A DNA stretch of 41,660 nucleotides from Mesostigma viride (taxonomy: Eukaryota; Streptophyta; Mesostigmatophyceae; Mesostigmatales; Mesostigmataceae): assembly GCA_009746045.1 (NCBI GenBank), contig RPFO01000383.1, positions 1 through 41,660 of the forward strand. Reading direction: 5' to 3'. Shown one piece after another: positions 18,843-28,187 of this stretch. The notes under the pieces were generated by a model. The model saw only the letters and a list, made by a program, of their open reading frames with translations, had not been told where the DNA came from and ran no database searches. Made by a program: the position numbers and the translations under genes. Numbering within the stretch: the first letter of the stretch is position 1; every line of letters starts with the position of its first letter.

Positions 18843-19235
18843 TCAATCCTTTTTAACAACAGTAATGGATAGGGAACCAAACTCCAAAGTGAGAGGAGTA
18901 TCTGAAGCAGATGCAGATGCAGCCCGTTTAGGGGGAGAAGAAGGAGGGGTAGCAAAGACTAGAGCTTCTACTGGAGGGCGACCATGAGGAGTAGGGCGTA
19001 CATGCAGGCCTAAATCTGTTTGGCTATGATCTATAAGGAACTGCTGAGCTTCTTCAAAGGACATAAATTTCTTATACCTAATTACGTTATATTCACGATT
19101 CTGAACGATCTTCCTAGCGTCGGACCAAGAAAGGAAAATGGAGGACCATTGAGGCGTAATCACTACGTAATATTTAGCTAGACTATTATCGCTAGAAGAA
19201 TGGGAAGGAGCAGTAAAAGATCGCCGTTGGCTCAT
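18843..19235 (-). CDS. ORF upstream of gag with RNase H1 N-terminal (viroplasmin-like) domain
   Basis: This 130-residue protein starts at ATG 19235. After a short Ser-rich start it has YYVVITPQWSSIFLSW, then a DARKIV region, YKKFMSFEEAQQFL and a Pro/Ser/Ala tail. This matches the RNase H1 hybrid-binding (Cauli_VI) pattern: an aromatic plus VV strand, a W before a helix, a basic YKKF turn, and a helix with FEEA..FL. Known members bind RNA:DNA hybrids or dsRNA. Here it would sit at the 5' end of the genomic RNA, before gag and in the same frame, separated from gag by its own stop and about 93 nt. It could act in reverse transcription or packaging, or modulate translation; that is inference. Being detached from an RNase H catalytic domain is unusual. 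Confidence 0.65.
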   Translation of the reverse strand: MSQRRSFTAPSHSSSDNSLAKYYVVITPQWSSIFLSWSDARKIVQNREYNVIRYKKFMSFEEAQQFLIDHSQTDLGLHVRPTPHGRPPVEALVFATPPSSPPKRAASASASDTPLTLEFGSLSITVVKKD

Positions 19236-19350
19236 GGTAACGCACCTGGTAGATCTTGAGCAGTCAAATGAGGAGAACGAGGAGAAGGCGACTTATCTCG
19301 GGTGTCTGAAACCGAACCAGATTGACGACGCACGTAGGGACGATGTTTCC

Positions 19351-19357
19351 AGCGCCA
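19351..19357 (-). other. Weak primer-binding-site candidate
   Basis: TGGCGCT followed by GGAAAC on the minus strand resembles the TGGCGCC start of some Ty3 primer sites. The preceding bases (ACCACC) are not a canonical CA LTR end, so this is tentative. Confidence 0.2.
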
Positions 19358-19532
19358 GGTGGTCGTAAGTATCCGGTTTCAAGAATTCTGCGTCCGGCGA
19401 AGGGTCGTCTAAATACGAAGCAGGCACGATGCAGAAAAAGGGTAATCTACGAGACGCTAGCCGTCTCTCTATCGTCGAACCAAAACCAGCAACTGTCTAC
19501 GGCAGTAAACCATCTTTCTAAGGAAACAAGAC

Positions 19533-19545
19533 GAGGAGCAGGAGC
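19533..19545 (-). promoter_or_regulatory. TATA-like box in the presumed 5' LTR
   Basis: TCGTATATAGCTCC on the minus strand lies about 300 bases upstream of the first ORF of the chromovirus and between it and the presumed outer LTR end. Confidence 0.3.
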
Positions 19546-19616
19546 TATATACGAAAGGATTTTCCGCTTCGAGCAGGTCTAACGTCTAGGCAGGGCGTGT
19601 CCTGAATCAGGCAGCA

Positions 19617-19868
19617 CTATCCTCCTAGCTTGACGGCGACCCGCCCATTACCTGTCAAGTACGTGTCGTCTTCTTTTTCCCAGCCGCGGAAGGGTTGATT
19701 CAATGACGTATGTTGCAAAGGATCGTCGTCTCGCTCTCTATCTAAACTACCTCCGAGTCCATTGTTACGCCGCAAGCCTCGGCCGCCACCTCTACCTCTA
19801 CCTGTCCTGATACTACCTAAACTAGTGAGGCTGCTGTCCAAAAACCAAATGTCCTCATTTGAGGACAT
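19617..19868 (-). CDS. Small RGG-rich ORF, 83 residues, unknown
   Basis: The ATG lies within the palindrome TGTCCTCATTTGAGGACA at 19849-19866. The protein has RTGRGRGGGRGLRR, an RGG-like patch, in an otherwise charged sequence. A possible donor (ACAG then GTAATG) lies near its end, so it could be a first exon. Whether it belongs to the chromovirus leader or to the flank is unclear; coding is uncertain. Confidence 0.25.
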   Translation of the reverse strand: MSSNEDIWFLDSSLTSLGSIRTGRGRGGGRGLRRNNGLGGSLDRERDDDPLQHTSLNQPFRGWEKEDDTYLTGNGRVAVKLGG

Positions 19869-22106
19869 AGTCCTCGTTTGAGACGGGGGGGGTCAGGGGG
19901 GCGGTTTTGGCGCCAAAGTTGGTCCTGAGGATCCCTGGTGGGTTTTGGCGCGAAACTGGGATAGGTACTGAGCGCGCCAAGCCCCCGGGGTCGACAGGGG
20001 CCGACCGTACCTGGAAAATATGAGGCGAGGAAAAGTACCTACTACAGCAAGAACGTTGCAATGTAATCGAGTATTTTGTCGAGTGACGGCTATGGGGTCG
20101 TTCCAGTTCTGAGGCTTGCCTGAACGTTATAGGCCATTATTTTGCCCCGAATGAAGACAGAACTTTAGATCATCATCTTGTCATTTCGAAGATGCTGCTT
20201 TTGACGTGCAGTTGCTTTGTATATGTCGAAAATATTGTTCATGAACGGATTTTGGCATCGTTGAAGAAAATCTGGAAGCTACGTAGATGGCATGATAGGT
20301 CAGTTCGCAGTTCGGTTTTACAATTTCTTTTTCCGCCCAGTAGCTGCGGATATCGCGAGTATGGGTTATGGTACGCTTCTGGGTTAATGGGCGACCCGGG
20401 CAACAGAGGGACCTGGGCAGTTAGATGGGTCAAAGAGTCTCCATTTTTTCGTCGTGATATCGCAGTCACGCCTGGCGAAAACCAGGGCGAGCGCGAGCCA
20501 TATTTTACTTTTGCCGCAAGGCTGGGTGCTTCCCGGGCGTCACCGTCCGTTAATATATATTTCTTGAGCTGTCCCGCGCAGCTGGCGGCCTGGGCGCACG
20601 TCAAGAACAAGGTTCCGGATGTCATCCGCAACTGCATCGTTCTAAACAAGCGTGTCAAGAGTATCGTAGCTTATAACTCCCGCAGACTTAATGATTCCGG
20701 TTCTTTTCAATGCCCAACGTCGTGGTTGTGATTACGCCTATGTCCGGGGAACTTAAAGGAAGTTTGCTGGGTAATGCTTTCTTTTCCCGTGGTGTCACTG
20801 AAAAGGTAAACGGCCTTGCGTCGTCAAAACAGCAGCAAGTAGAAGTCACTGTGCTTAGTTGCAATGTGGTAGTTTGATTTAACACATATACTGCCTTGTT
20901 GCTGAAAACTTTTTCAAGGCTTGCTGGGATGTTGCCCATATGTTTCTAACGCTTAACCTCATGTCCAAGTGAGCTAGACTGGCTTGGAAACTTGAGCTTG
21001 TCATGCTTACATTGTGCTTGTATTGCTATTTGTGCCTCTTTGCAGTATCTGCTTCATATATAATTGAAGGCTTCAGCATCATTGTCGAGCACCGTGGTGG
21101 CAGCCAAGCCTCCAATAACGATCATGGACCTAACCTTGGCAAGTATTTGCTTCTTATTTCATTCTTTGGACTGGGCTAGCTTTGAGCTAGCTTTACACCT
21201 GCTATTTGGCCTGCACCATGGTCCCTGGCTGCCAGTTACATTTTGTGCCCCCCCCGGCAGGCTGCAGGGTCTAGGATAGCGAGGGTGTAACGTAGACATG
21301 TTGTGGGCACCTTGGGTGCATTTTCAGGACCAGCCATGACCTGGCCCTGCCTTCTTTCTGGGCATATTGTTGACTTGAGTGCTTGTTGGTCACTCGCGTA
21401 GCGACCCCCCTGCATTCATAAATCGTAAACCATTATACAATGAGCATATTTCATGGATGTTAAGCATTGCTACTCTTGAACATATCATAAATGAACATGG
21501 TTCCATGCCGTACCCATGGATATGTTGAAATATGTGAGTTATTACAAATGGTATCCATGCTTAAAAATGTCCTCATATGAGGACATTTTCTTGGTGATTA
21601 GACACTGCTTCTATTTACACCCCTAGCGAAAGACGACCGAGACGAACCAGATCTCAATGCATTTACATATGTACTACTGTAATACGCCATAGGCCATTTA
21701 ATCAAACCCGTTTACTCCAGGAAAAGAGGAAGGAAACACAACTAAACTGCCGTGACCCAAGCTAATATGTGCTAATTCATTTAACACACGCCGAGTGACC
21801 ACACAAGGAGTGGAACGTGCATAAATGGTCACCAACGGTCCAACAGGCTCGGGCCGACCTGGCCCTCGCCTGCAGAAACACAGAAACACAAGCAGGTGCA
21901 CAGATGCACGCCTGTCCACTACATTCTACAAAAGGATAAGGACCACTAATATAGTACGCGGCGCGGCGCCCAAAGGCACCCACTATACCACAGTACTGTT
22001 ACGGGGACAATCATGTCCAAACTAGAACTGCACGTAACCTAGGAACAACCGAGGCCAAGGACCTAATTTACGTCCGTAACTACAACGAATTGTTACGCGA
22101 CGTAAC
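19869..22106. other. No recognisable gene
   Basis: A 179-codon plus-strand frame (20192-20731) and a 139-codon minus-strand frame overlap each other; neither has a recognisable domain. A second palindrome, TGTCCTCATATGAGGACA, lies at about 21569-21586. A short purine/pyrimidine run (GACGGGGGGGG, then GGGGGGCGG) lies near 19880-19905. Confidence 0.4.
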
Positions 22107-22947
22107 ATATGCGTTAACCTTAGCTAAAAAGGTTTGCGCATAAAAAGTATAAGCGTTAGCTTGTACAACTTAAAACCTTTGCGCGTTGGGGCGGAATATT
22201 AAGCGGCTCCCTAACTAGGGTTTACTTCCGCATCGAATTACTAATTCGATATCGAATTACTGATTCGATATTAATCCCGGGAAGGTCCGATATCTACCCC
22301 GCTAGGCGATTAATTAGGTCCGACCGGTACCCCGGCGGATCCTCCCAAATAATCCCTACTCGGCACTGGCCCCACGAGGTTTCGAACCCGTGACTTCCGC
22401 GCCGCGCCGGTTCTAAGTTGTACAAGCTAACGCTTATACTTTTTATGCGCAAACCTTTTTAGCTAAGGTTAACGCATATTCTTACATCCTGCGCAGGATG
22501 TAAGAATATGCGTTAACCTTAGCTAAAAAGGTTTGCGCATAAAAAGTATAAGCGTTAGCTTGTACAACTTAGAACCGGCGCGGCGCGGAAGTCACGGGTT
22601 CGAAACCTCGTGGGGCCAGTGCCGAGTAGGGATTATTTGGGAGGATCCGCCGGGGTACCGGTCGGACCTAATTAATCGCCTAGCGGGGTAGATATCGGAC
22701 CTTCCCGGGATTAATATCGAATTAGTAATTCGATGCGGAAGTAAACCCTAGTTAGGGAGCCGCTGAATATTCCGCCCCAACGCGCAAAGGTTTTAAGTTG
22801 TACAAGCGAATGCTTATACTTTTTATGCGCAAACCTTTTAGCTAAGGTTAACGCATATTCTTACATCCTGCGCAGGATGTAAGAATATGCGTTAACCTTA
22901 GCTAAAAAGGTTTGCGCATAAAAAGTATAAGCGTTAGCTTGTACAAC
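22107..22947. repeat. Nested near-perfect palindromes (inverted TIR-element copies)
   Basis: The sequence is symmetric about 22492/22493 with arms of about 386 and 366 bp. The left arm has one extra 18-bp unit of an ATTCGAT repeat plus single-base changes. A second palindrome with 75-bp arms is centred on 22871/22872 (22797-22947). A 75-bp module running from GTTGTACAAGC to ACATCCTGC flanks a 246-bp core. The order is module', core, module, module', core', module, module'. The leftmost module lacks its outer 12 bp. No coding frame. Each core holds GGTTCGAAACC, a pol III B-box-like word. Confidence 0.88.
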
Positions 22948-23023
22948 TCCAGCCTGCCATAAATTTTTAATGCAATATGTGCACATTCCTTGCACTTATT
23001 CCCTACCAACCTGCCACCATAAT

Positions 23024-23671
23024 TTACCCATTACTGCATGTGCACATTCCTTGCAAGGATTTATTGTGCATGCCAAGTCCCGGAGCAGTGATCAGCCCTT
23101 TGTACTGACTAAGGCCGGCAATCATCGCCTTGAAAGAGCGGCTCTGAGCCGCGTGAAAGGAAATAGCATTCTCAACAAAGAAATTCACCAACAGGAGATG
23201 GCATTCCTCCTCGTTTATGGGGCTCACAAACCTCGTGATTGTCTGCTGGCGAGGATGTCCTGCACCTGCCGACCCCGAAGCAAGGCCGTGGCCGCTCTCC
23301 GCCATTGTCCTGAAGCTAATGTGCTGCTGCTTCCTCGCCTTCAGCCCGGCCTTCTTGCTCCACAACTCCTGGAATTCTAACCTCCGTTTCTGCCCAATCT
23401 TTGCGTCAGGGCAAGCATCTATGCCCTGCCCTGCGATGCCCGCAAAATGTGCGTGCATCCGGGTCGCACTAATCTGCTTGCCATCGCCACTGGTAAAATT
23501 GTGGCCGCAAAATGAGCAGCTAAACTTCAGCTGCGAAACCGTTTCCCCCAGAGCATCCTTCACCAAGACAGTTCTTTTCGTTACAAGATTATGCTCTGGC
23601 CCTTTTTCTGGCATGGCTGCAAAAACGCGATTGCCCTTGGCGACAAAATCCAACGGCACACCGCCATGCAA
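23024..23671 (-). pseudogene. hAT-type transposase N-terminal fragment with BED-like zinc finger
   Basis: The 215-residue frame has CSFCGHNFTSG, then RMHAHFAGI and a downstream Cys: a C-x2-C...H-x3-H style finger of BED type. It is followed by ITRFVSPINEEE, FFVENAISFHAAQS and SFKAMIAGLSQYKGLI. The last block corresponds to the F..EN.IPF...S..F..M region at the start of DUF659 in plant-type hAT transposases. After ITAPG the match stops and the frame ends, so the catalytic part is missing. The words at the broken end (GTGCACATTCCTTGCA, 23040) are duplicated at 22979. A dead, truncated copy. Confidence 0.6.
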
Positions 23672-23870
23672 TATTTATGATACAGGCTGTGTTACAAGTA
23701 CCACGTTCCTAGCACAGCTGGCATTTTCATCGTGCTGGCACTCACTCCGTGTAATTTCAGGCTTTCCGGTGAAATGGGTGTTAGTTTATTTCCATATAAC
23801 AGTTAAGGTGACCCAGGTATGCCAAAAATAGCCTGAAATGCCTAGTTTTGCCTAAATTGGGGTGCCCGCA

Positions 23871-25339
23871 TTAATAAGGCGCGCCCTGCGACCAAGGTAG
23901 CCATTGTACTGTAGATATATCGTCATCCGGCATACGTGTAAAGACCTGGTTCATGCCCATGAGTGCATGGAAGACTTCCAGGGGGCTGGGGGTGTCATTG
24001 TTAGGGCCCGGGTCCCATACTTTGTGTTGTTCCGTCGCCAGGAGCCAGTAACGACGCATAGCCAGGTTCCAAGAGGAGATAAACCGGCGGACCACGGCAC
24101 CTCTCGTGTACGCGGCACGTAACGTGAATACGGTCTCGTTGCGAACTTGCCATATATGGTGTGAAGCATCGTCGTGCGTAGCCATATCCATGCCATCTGG
24201 TTGGCTGTGAGGCTCGCGTCCCGTAATCCCGTGATGCCGAAAATAACCGTAGATAGTGTGACGGTGGTGGGGGGAGCTGTAATAGCCATCCACTTGGCCC
24301 ATATACCCAGCAGCCATTGCCAAACCCCGGCGAGTTGGCAGTCCAGAAATCTGTGCTCAATTGTTTCATCTGGAAAGTTGCATAAGCACGCCGCCGCGTG
24401 GGAGTACCGGTGGTGCAATTGGGAATTGACCCCGATGGCCCGATGCATAAGCAGGTGCTGGACGTCGGTGGCCCGTTTGTCAACCAATGGGTGATCAACT
24501 GCCAAGGTAATGTTCTTGATCCAGGTGTAGCCCGGCCACTCGGGGTGCCAGCGGAGGCGACCCGGGTGCATCCTATGATTTTTATGTAGAAGTAGCCGGT
24601 ATCCCCAGTCTGCCGTGTACTCGAAAAGGCACTTCGTCATGGGGGTGCCGCCAGATGTGAGGACCCACCCAAATTCTAGCGGGTCTAGAGCAAGCGTGTC
24701 CAGTCGCCCTTTGCCAACATGTAGCCATGTGGTGTCGCGTATCACTGTGGTGGGGTCCAAGGGTAACATGCACGCCTGTGACAGTGACCACGGGACCACT
24801 CGAATGCGGTGACATTGAAATGCTGGAATGTAGGCGTACGATGTAATCAATTTGCCGAGAAGTCCTTGACCGTCGGGTGTCTCCTGGAGCAATTGTATGG
24901 TAACGCCCGTCGACGCGACCGCAACGATGCAGCCCTTATGTATGGGCGTGTCGCGATCCGGGTAATAGCTCACCCATTCCCCGACTTGTAGGGGTTTGCG
25001 TGGGGTTGTCATGAGGGTATGCCATCCTGCGGGAATTGCTTGTAGAAGGTTGTCCCAAGCTGGTCGGCTGGGCATGTTTGCGATCCACGCACTGATTTCC
25101 GTGTATGTTAGGAGGCGATATCGGTCACCGTCAGCCGCGTATAAATCGATGATTCGCGTAACCGGCGGGTTGGCCGTCAAAAAGCCCTCATATGGGTTGC
25201 GGCCGCTTAAAACACCAAACACATTATGCTCACTATCGCGCAGCAAATCATTGAAATATAATGGTTGGCGTGCCACCTCTTCCCGCGTGGTAGGGTGAGC
25301 AATTCTGTCCGGTTTTAGGTTCTTATAACCTTTCCACAT
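23871..25339 (-). pseudogene. C-terminal part of a plant-type LINE with zf-RVT domain
   Basis: The frame from 25339 encodes MWKGYKNLKPDRI and REEVARQPLYFNDLL, resembling the region before the zinc domain in plant L1-type LINEs. Later it has AVDHPLVDKR, HRAIGVNSQLHHRYSH and CLCNFPDETIEHRFLDC, the C-x-C...E..EH.F..C pattern of zf-RVT, then VWQWLLGIW. Near 24160 the reading moves to another frame, where HIWQVRNETVFTLRAAYT and the closing helices follow to 23871. So a frameshift has broken it. The RT core is absent: the copy is 5'-truncated near 25365. The stretch 25366-25560 shows no gene. Confidence 0.6.
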
Positions 25340-25560
25340 ACGTGCCCAGTACCAGCTCGAACCTCGAAAATTTCCAAGTCCAAATCACGTATTCCTGACA
25401 AAATACGCGTATAGTACGTCGGGGCCAAAAAAACGCGTATTGCCGTATTTATTTTGACAATACGCACGTATTTGCCAACCTGGAGCGTCGTTTACGTCCG
25501 CCATAGCATGTCAATTTTGAATTTCGCGCACTTTGCCACACACAAATTTTGATCAATACA

Positions 25561-25597
25561 CATTAAATTAAATTAAATTAAATTAAATTAAATTATA
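25561..25597. repeat. (ATTAA)n pentanucleotide run, possible LINE tail
   Basis: Six or more units of AATTA. On the minus strand it reads (TTTAA)n and follows 150 bp of sequence that would adjoin the LINE at 32072 if the CACTA element were absent. That would suit a LINE 3' tail. Confidence 0.6.
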
Positions 25598-25798
25598 ACA
25601 TGGCTCCGTTGGGAGATCATGTAGCACATATTCCGTGATGGGTGCATGGTGGAGAGAGCCGCGTAATCTGACTATCCTAACGCTAATCTATCTAGTCTAG
25701 AAAAAATCCTAACTGCACTAGGAACTCAGATTCTGAGAATTTTCTCAAAACCCTCAATTTTCTCACCTTTTGTGAGAATTTTTTGAGAAAATTGAGAA

Positions 25799-27763
25799 AA
25801 TCGGGGTTCTTTGAACGGAGTTTCTTCTATACGTGAATGCGGGAACAAGAGGCCGCTGGATGAGCGGCTTATAGGTCGCAGTGTTTACTCGTAGCTGTTT
25901 GGCTAGAGCTTTTGTGATTAGTAGATGCAATATAGTGCATGGTTGAAAAATGAATTAAATAAAATGTGCGTTCCGCGCTTGGGTTGATTATACCCGGGCG
26001 GAACGGGGCGTGAGGTGCAGTGCCCCTGAAAAGAACAACCTACGCATTATTTAATACTAGCCGTGCAGATTCGGGATATTCTACCCCCGGTCTGTACGGT
26101 TAGCGTCTTACTAGCATCCACTAAACATAAGGGTTTAATGACGTCAGTTAGCTAGGGATAAGGGAGGTTTTGCGACTAAAAGCCGCTCTGGCTGGTTTTG
26201 TCGGCCTCTTTCTTTGCTCGTTGTCGTTGCGGCGGCAGCCGCAGCTATGGGTGCTGCGGAGCAAAATCCCAAAAGCACTGGTTGCACTGGCCACTTGGCC
26301 AGTGGTGAGACTTCCAGTTGTTAACCGGCCAGGCGTAGTTCCTCGCCCGGTTAACTAAAAGAAAAGAAAAAGATTACCTCCGGTCCGCACCTTTTCCCCA
26401 GCTTGGGGTCTTTGGTGGGCCGGATGCCGTGACAGGTGCTCAACTGTCGCTTGGTCGGCCCAGTGCGCGAGCTGGTGCTCCGTACCTGGGGATGCTTGCA
26501 CCCCGGGTTGGAGCCGGATGGCTGGCACTGGCGACCCGTGTCTCGGTCCGCGGCCTGCGGCTTTTTCTTCGGAAATTGCTGCTGGCCAGCAAACTTTGCA
26601 ATTGCCTTCCGCCGAGGGGGGGGTGGTTGGGGCTGGGGACGGCGATGGGAAAAGCGTCTAAGCTAGAAATTTTTTCCCCACGTATAGAAACCTCGGGGGG
26701 AATGCGGTCTTGGCTGAACGGACTCTCGTTCAGCCAGGTGCCTGGGGCTGTGGCCTCGGGCATCCGGGCTGGCGGGGCCTGGGCTAGGTCCACGTTTTTT
26801 CTCGAAGCACCCCGGGTCTATGGGGAGACGGCCATAGCGGTACCGACTCGGGGCCCCGAGAGGGGTCATGATAGGCTGGCCGTGCGCAATCGCAGTGCAA
26901 ATGCGCTGGGCCTTTTTGGGCCTGGCCATGCATCCACAGCCGCCGGGCACACGCCTCCCGATGTGGGGGGGCTCCCGTTTTGCGGCAGGGCGGTCACTTG
27001 TGACAACGAGCAAGGTGGAGTGCGGCTTCAAGGGAAAGCCAGGGCGGGGGTGATTGGGCAACGTACTTCATGAAGGGCCTTGAACGGCGTGCCTCCGGGC
27101 ATGTCAATTAGTGTCACATGTATGCTTCCACTTATTGTTTTAATGAAGATGCTGGTTTTTGTGGGAGCTACGTGGGACATGAATCGGGGTTCTTTGAACG
27201 GAGTTTCTTCTATACGTGAATGCGGGAACAAGAGGCCGCTGGATGAGCGGCTTATAGGTCGCAGTGTTTACTCGTAGCTGTTTGGCTAGAGCTTTTGTGA
27301 TTAGTAGATGCAATATAGTGCATGGTTGAAAAATGAATTAAATAAAATGTGCGTTCCGCGCTTGGGTTGATTATACCCGGGCGGAACGGGGCGTGAGGTG
27401 CAGTGCCCCTGAAAAGAACAACCTACGCATTATTTAATACTAGCCGTGCAGATTCGGGATATTCTACCCCCGGTCTGTACGGTTAGCGTCTTACTAGCAT
27501 CCACTAAACATAAGGGTTTAATGACGTCAGTTAGCTAGGGATAAGGGAGGTTTTGCGACTAAAAGCCGCTCTGGCTGGTTTTGTCGGCCTCTTTCTTTGC
27601 TCCCCACCCACCCACCCTTGTCTTGGTTGCCTCTAGGGCAACGTACTTCATGAAGGGCCTTGAACGGCGTGCCTCCGGGCATGTCAATTAGTGTCACATG
27701 TATGCTTCCACTTATTGTTTTAATGAAGATGCTGGTTTTTGTGGGAGCTACGTGGGACATGAA
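25799..27763 (+). mobile_element. Head-to-tail pair of an unclassified repeat, second copy internally deleted
   Basis: Segment X (421 bp) occurs at 25799-26219 and 27182-27602. Segment Y (128 bp) occurs at 27056-27183 and 27636-27763. Both pairs look identical. The order is X, 836-bp interior, Y, X, 33-bp interior, Y, with each Y meeting the next X at the same AA. So copy 1 is about 1385 bp and copy 2 about 582 bp, lacking nearly all the interior. X contains a hairpin GTTCCGC...GCGGAAC with an inner GGGT/ACCC stem (about 25970-26003) and GCCGCTGGATGAGCGGC. The start AA/TCGGGG recalls a Helitron 5' TC after A, but no CTRR end is present. Insertion is into the CACTA subterminal repeat. Confidence 0.75.
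26220..27055. other. GC-rich interior of the first tandem copy
   Basis: Frames of 214 codons (+) and 117-132 codons (-) overlap on both strands; none is recognised, and GC richness alone would keep them open. Confidence 0.3.
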
Positions 27764-28030
27764 ATCTCAATTTTTTTCCGCAAACGCTAGGCAAAAAATC
27801 TCACCAGGGTGAGATTTTGGTGAGAAAAAGGGGGTTTTGGTGAGATTGGGGTGAGAAAAAACCCTAAAGTGAGAAAAAAGGTGAGAATGGGTGAGAAAAA
27901 GTGAGAAAATTTGAGAAAATTGAGAAAATTGAGAAGTTTCTCACCAACACGAGAAAAATCACTAACACGAGAAAAATCACAAGTCAACGTGGTGAGAAAT
28001 TTCTCACCAAGAGTGTAACACGAGAAAAAT
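27764..28030. repeat. GTGAGAAA subterminal array (left end of the CACTA)
   Basis: Repeated GTGAGAA words separated by A- and G-runs, continuing the array cut off at 25800 by the tandem insertion. From 28031 to 28187 nothing is seen. Confidence 0.8.
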
Positions 28031-28187
28031 CATGAGCTTTATTTCATTAAGTCCTTAACGTGAAAAAAAACTCAACACCACTTTGATATGCATTATAGGG
28101 TGCACAAAGGTGCAATTAATATAGGGTTGTCATACAATATAAAACAGCACATCATTCCATAAACAATGCTGTCATGCCCAAATTAAA

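Larger units (their letters stand above)
10499..19600 (-). mobile_element. Ty3/gypsy chromovirus with extra 5' and 3' ORFs
   Basis: Reading on the minus strand, the order is an ORF with an RNase H1 hybrid-binding domain (19235-18843), gag (18749-17388), a CCHC ORF (17370-17020), PR-RT-RNaseH (about 17035-14525), integrase plus chromodomain (14414-12888) and a GC-rich ORF (12811-10499). RT before integrase and a C-terminal chromodomain define a chromovirus. The reading frames are long and intact, so the copy is young. A TATATA (about 19537) and a possible primer site (TGGCGCT at 19357-19351) suggest the 5' LTR lies near 19360-19868. I found no matching repeat to the left of 10499. So the 3' LTR is missing, highly diverged or misassembled, and both outer limits are uncertain. 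Confidence 0.85.

Noticed and set aside
20192-20731. 179-codon plus-strand ORF as a gene
   Set aside because: It overlaps a 139-codon antisense frame, and neither has domains or splice-supported extensions.
22380-22610. tRNA gene
   Set aside because: Only a B-box-like word is present; no cloverleaf or acceptor stem can be formed around it.
26429-27073. 214-codon plus-strand frame inside the tandem element
   Set aside because: GC-rich region with equally long frames on the other strand and no recognisable domain.
25799-27763. LTR retrotransposon with 547-bp LTRs (Y+X)
   Set aside because: The repeat lacks TG/CA ends, a primer site and a polypurine tract, and the two interiors differ (836 and 33 bp); a head-to-tail pair explains the order better.
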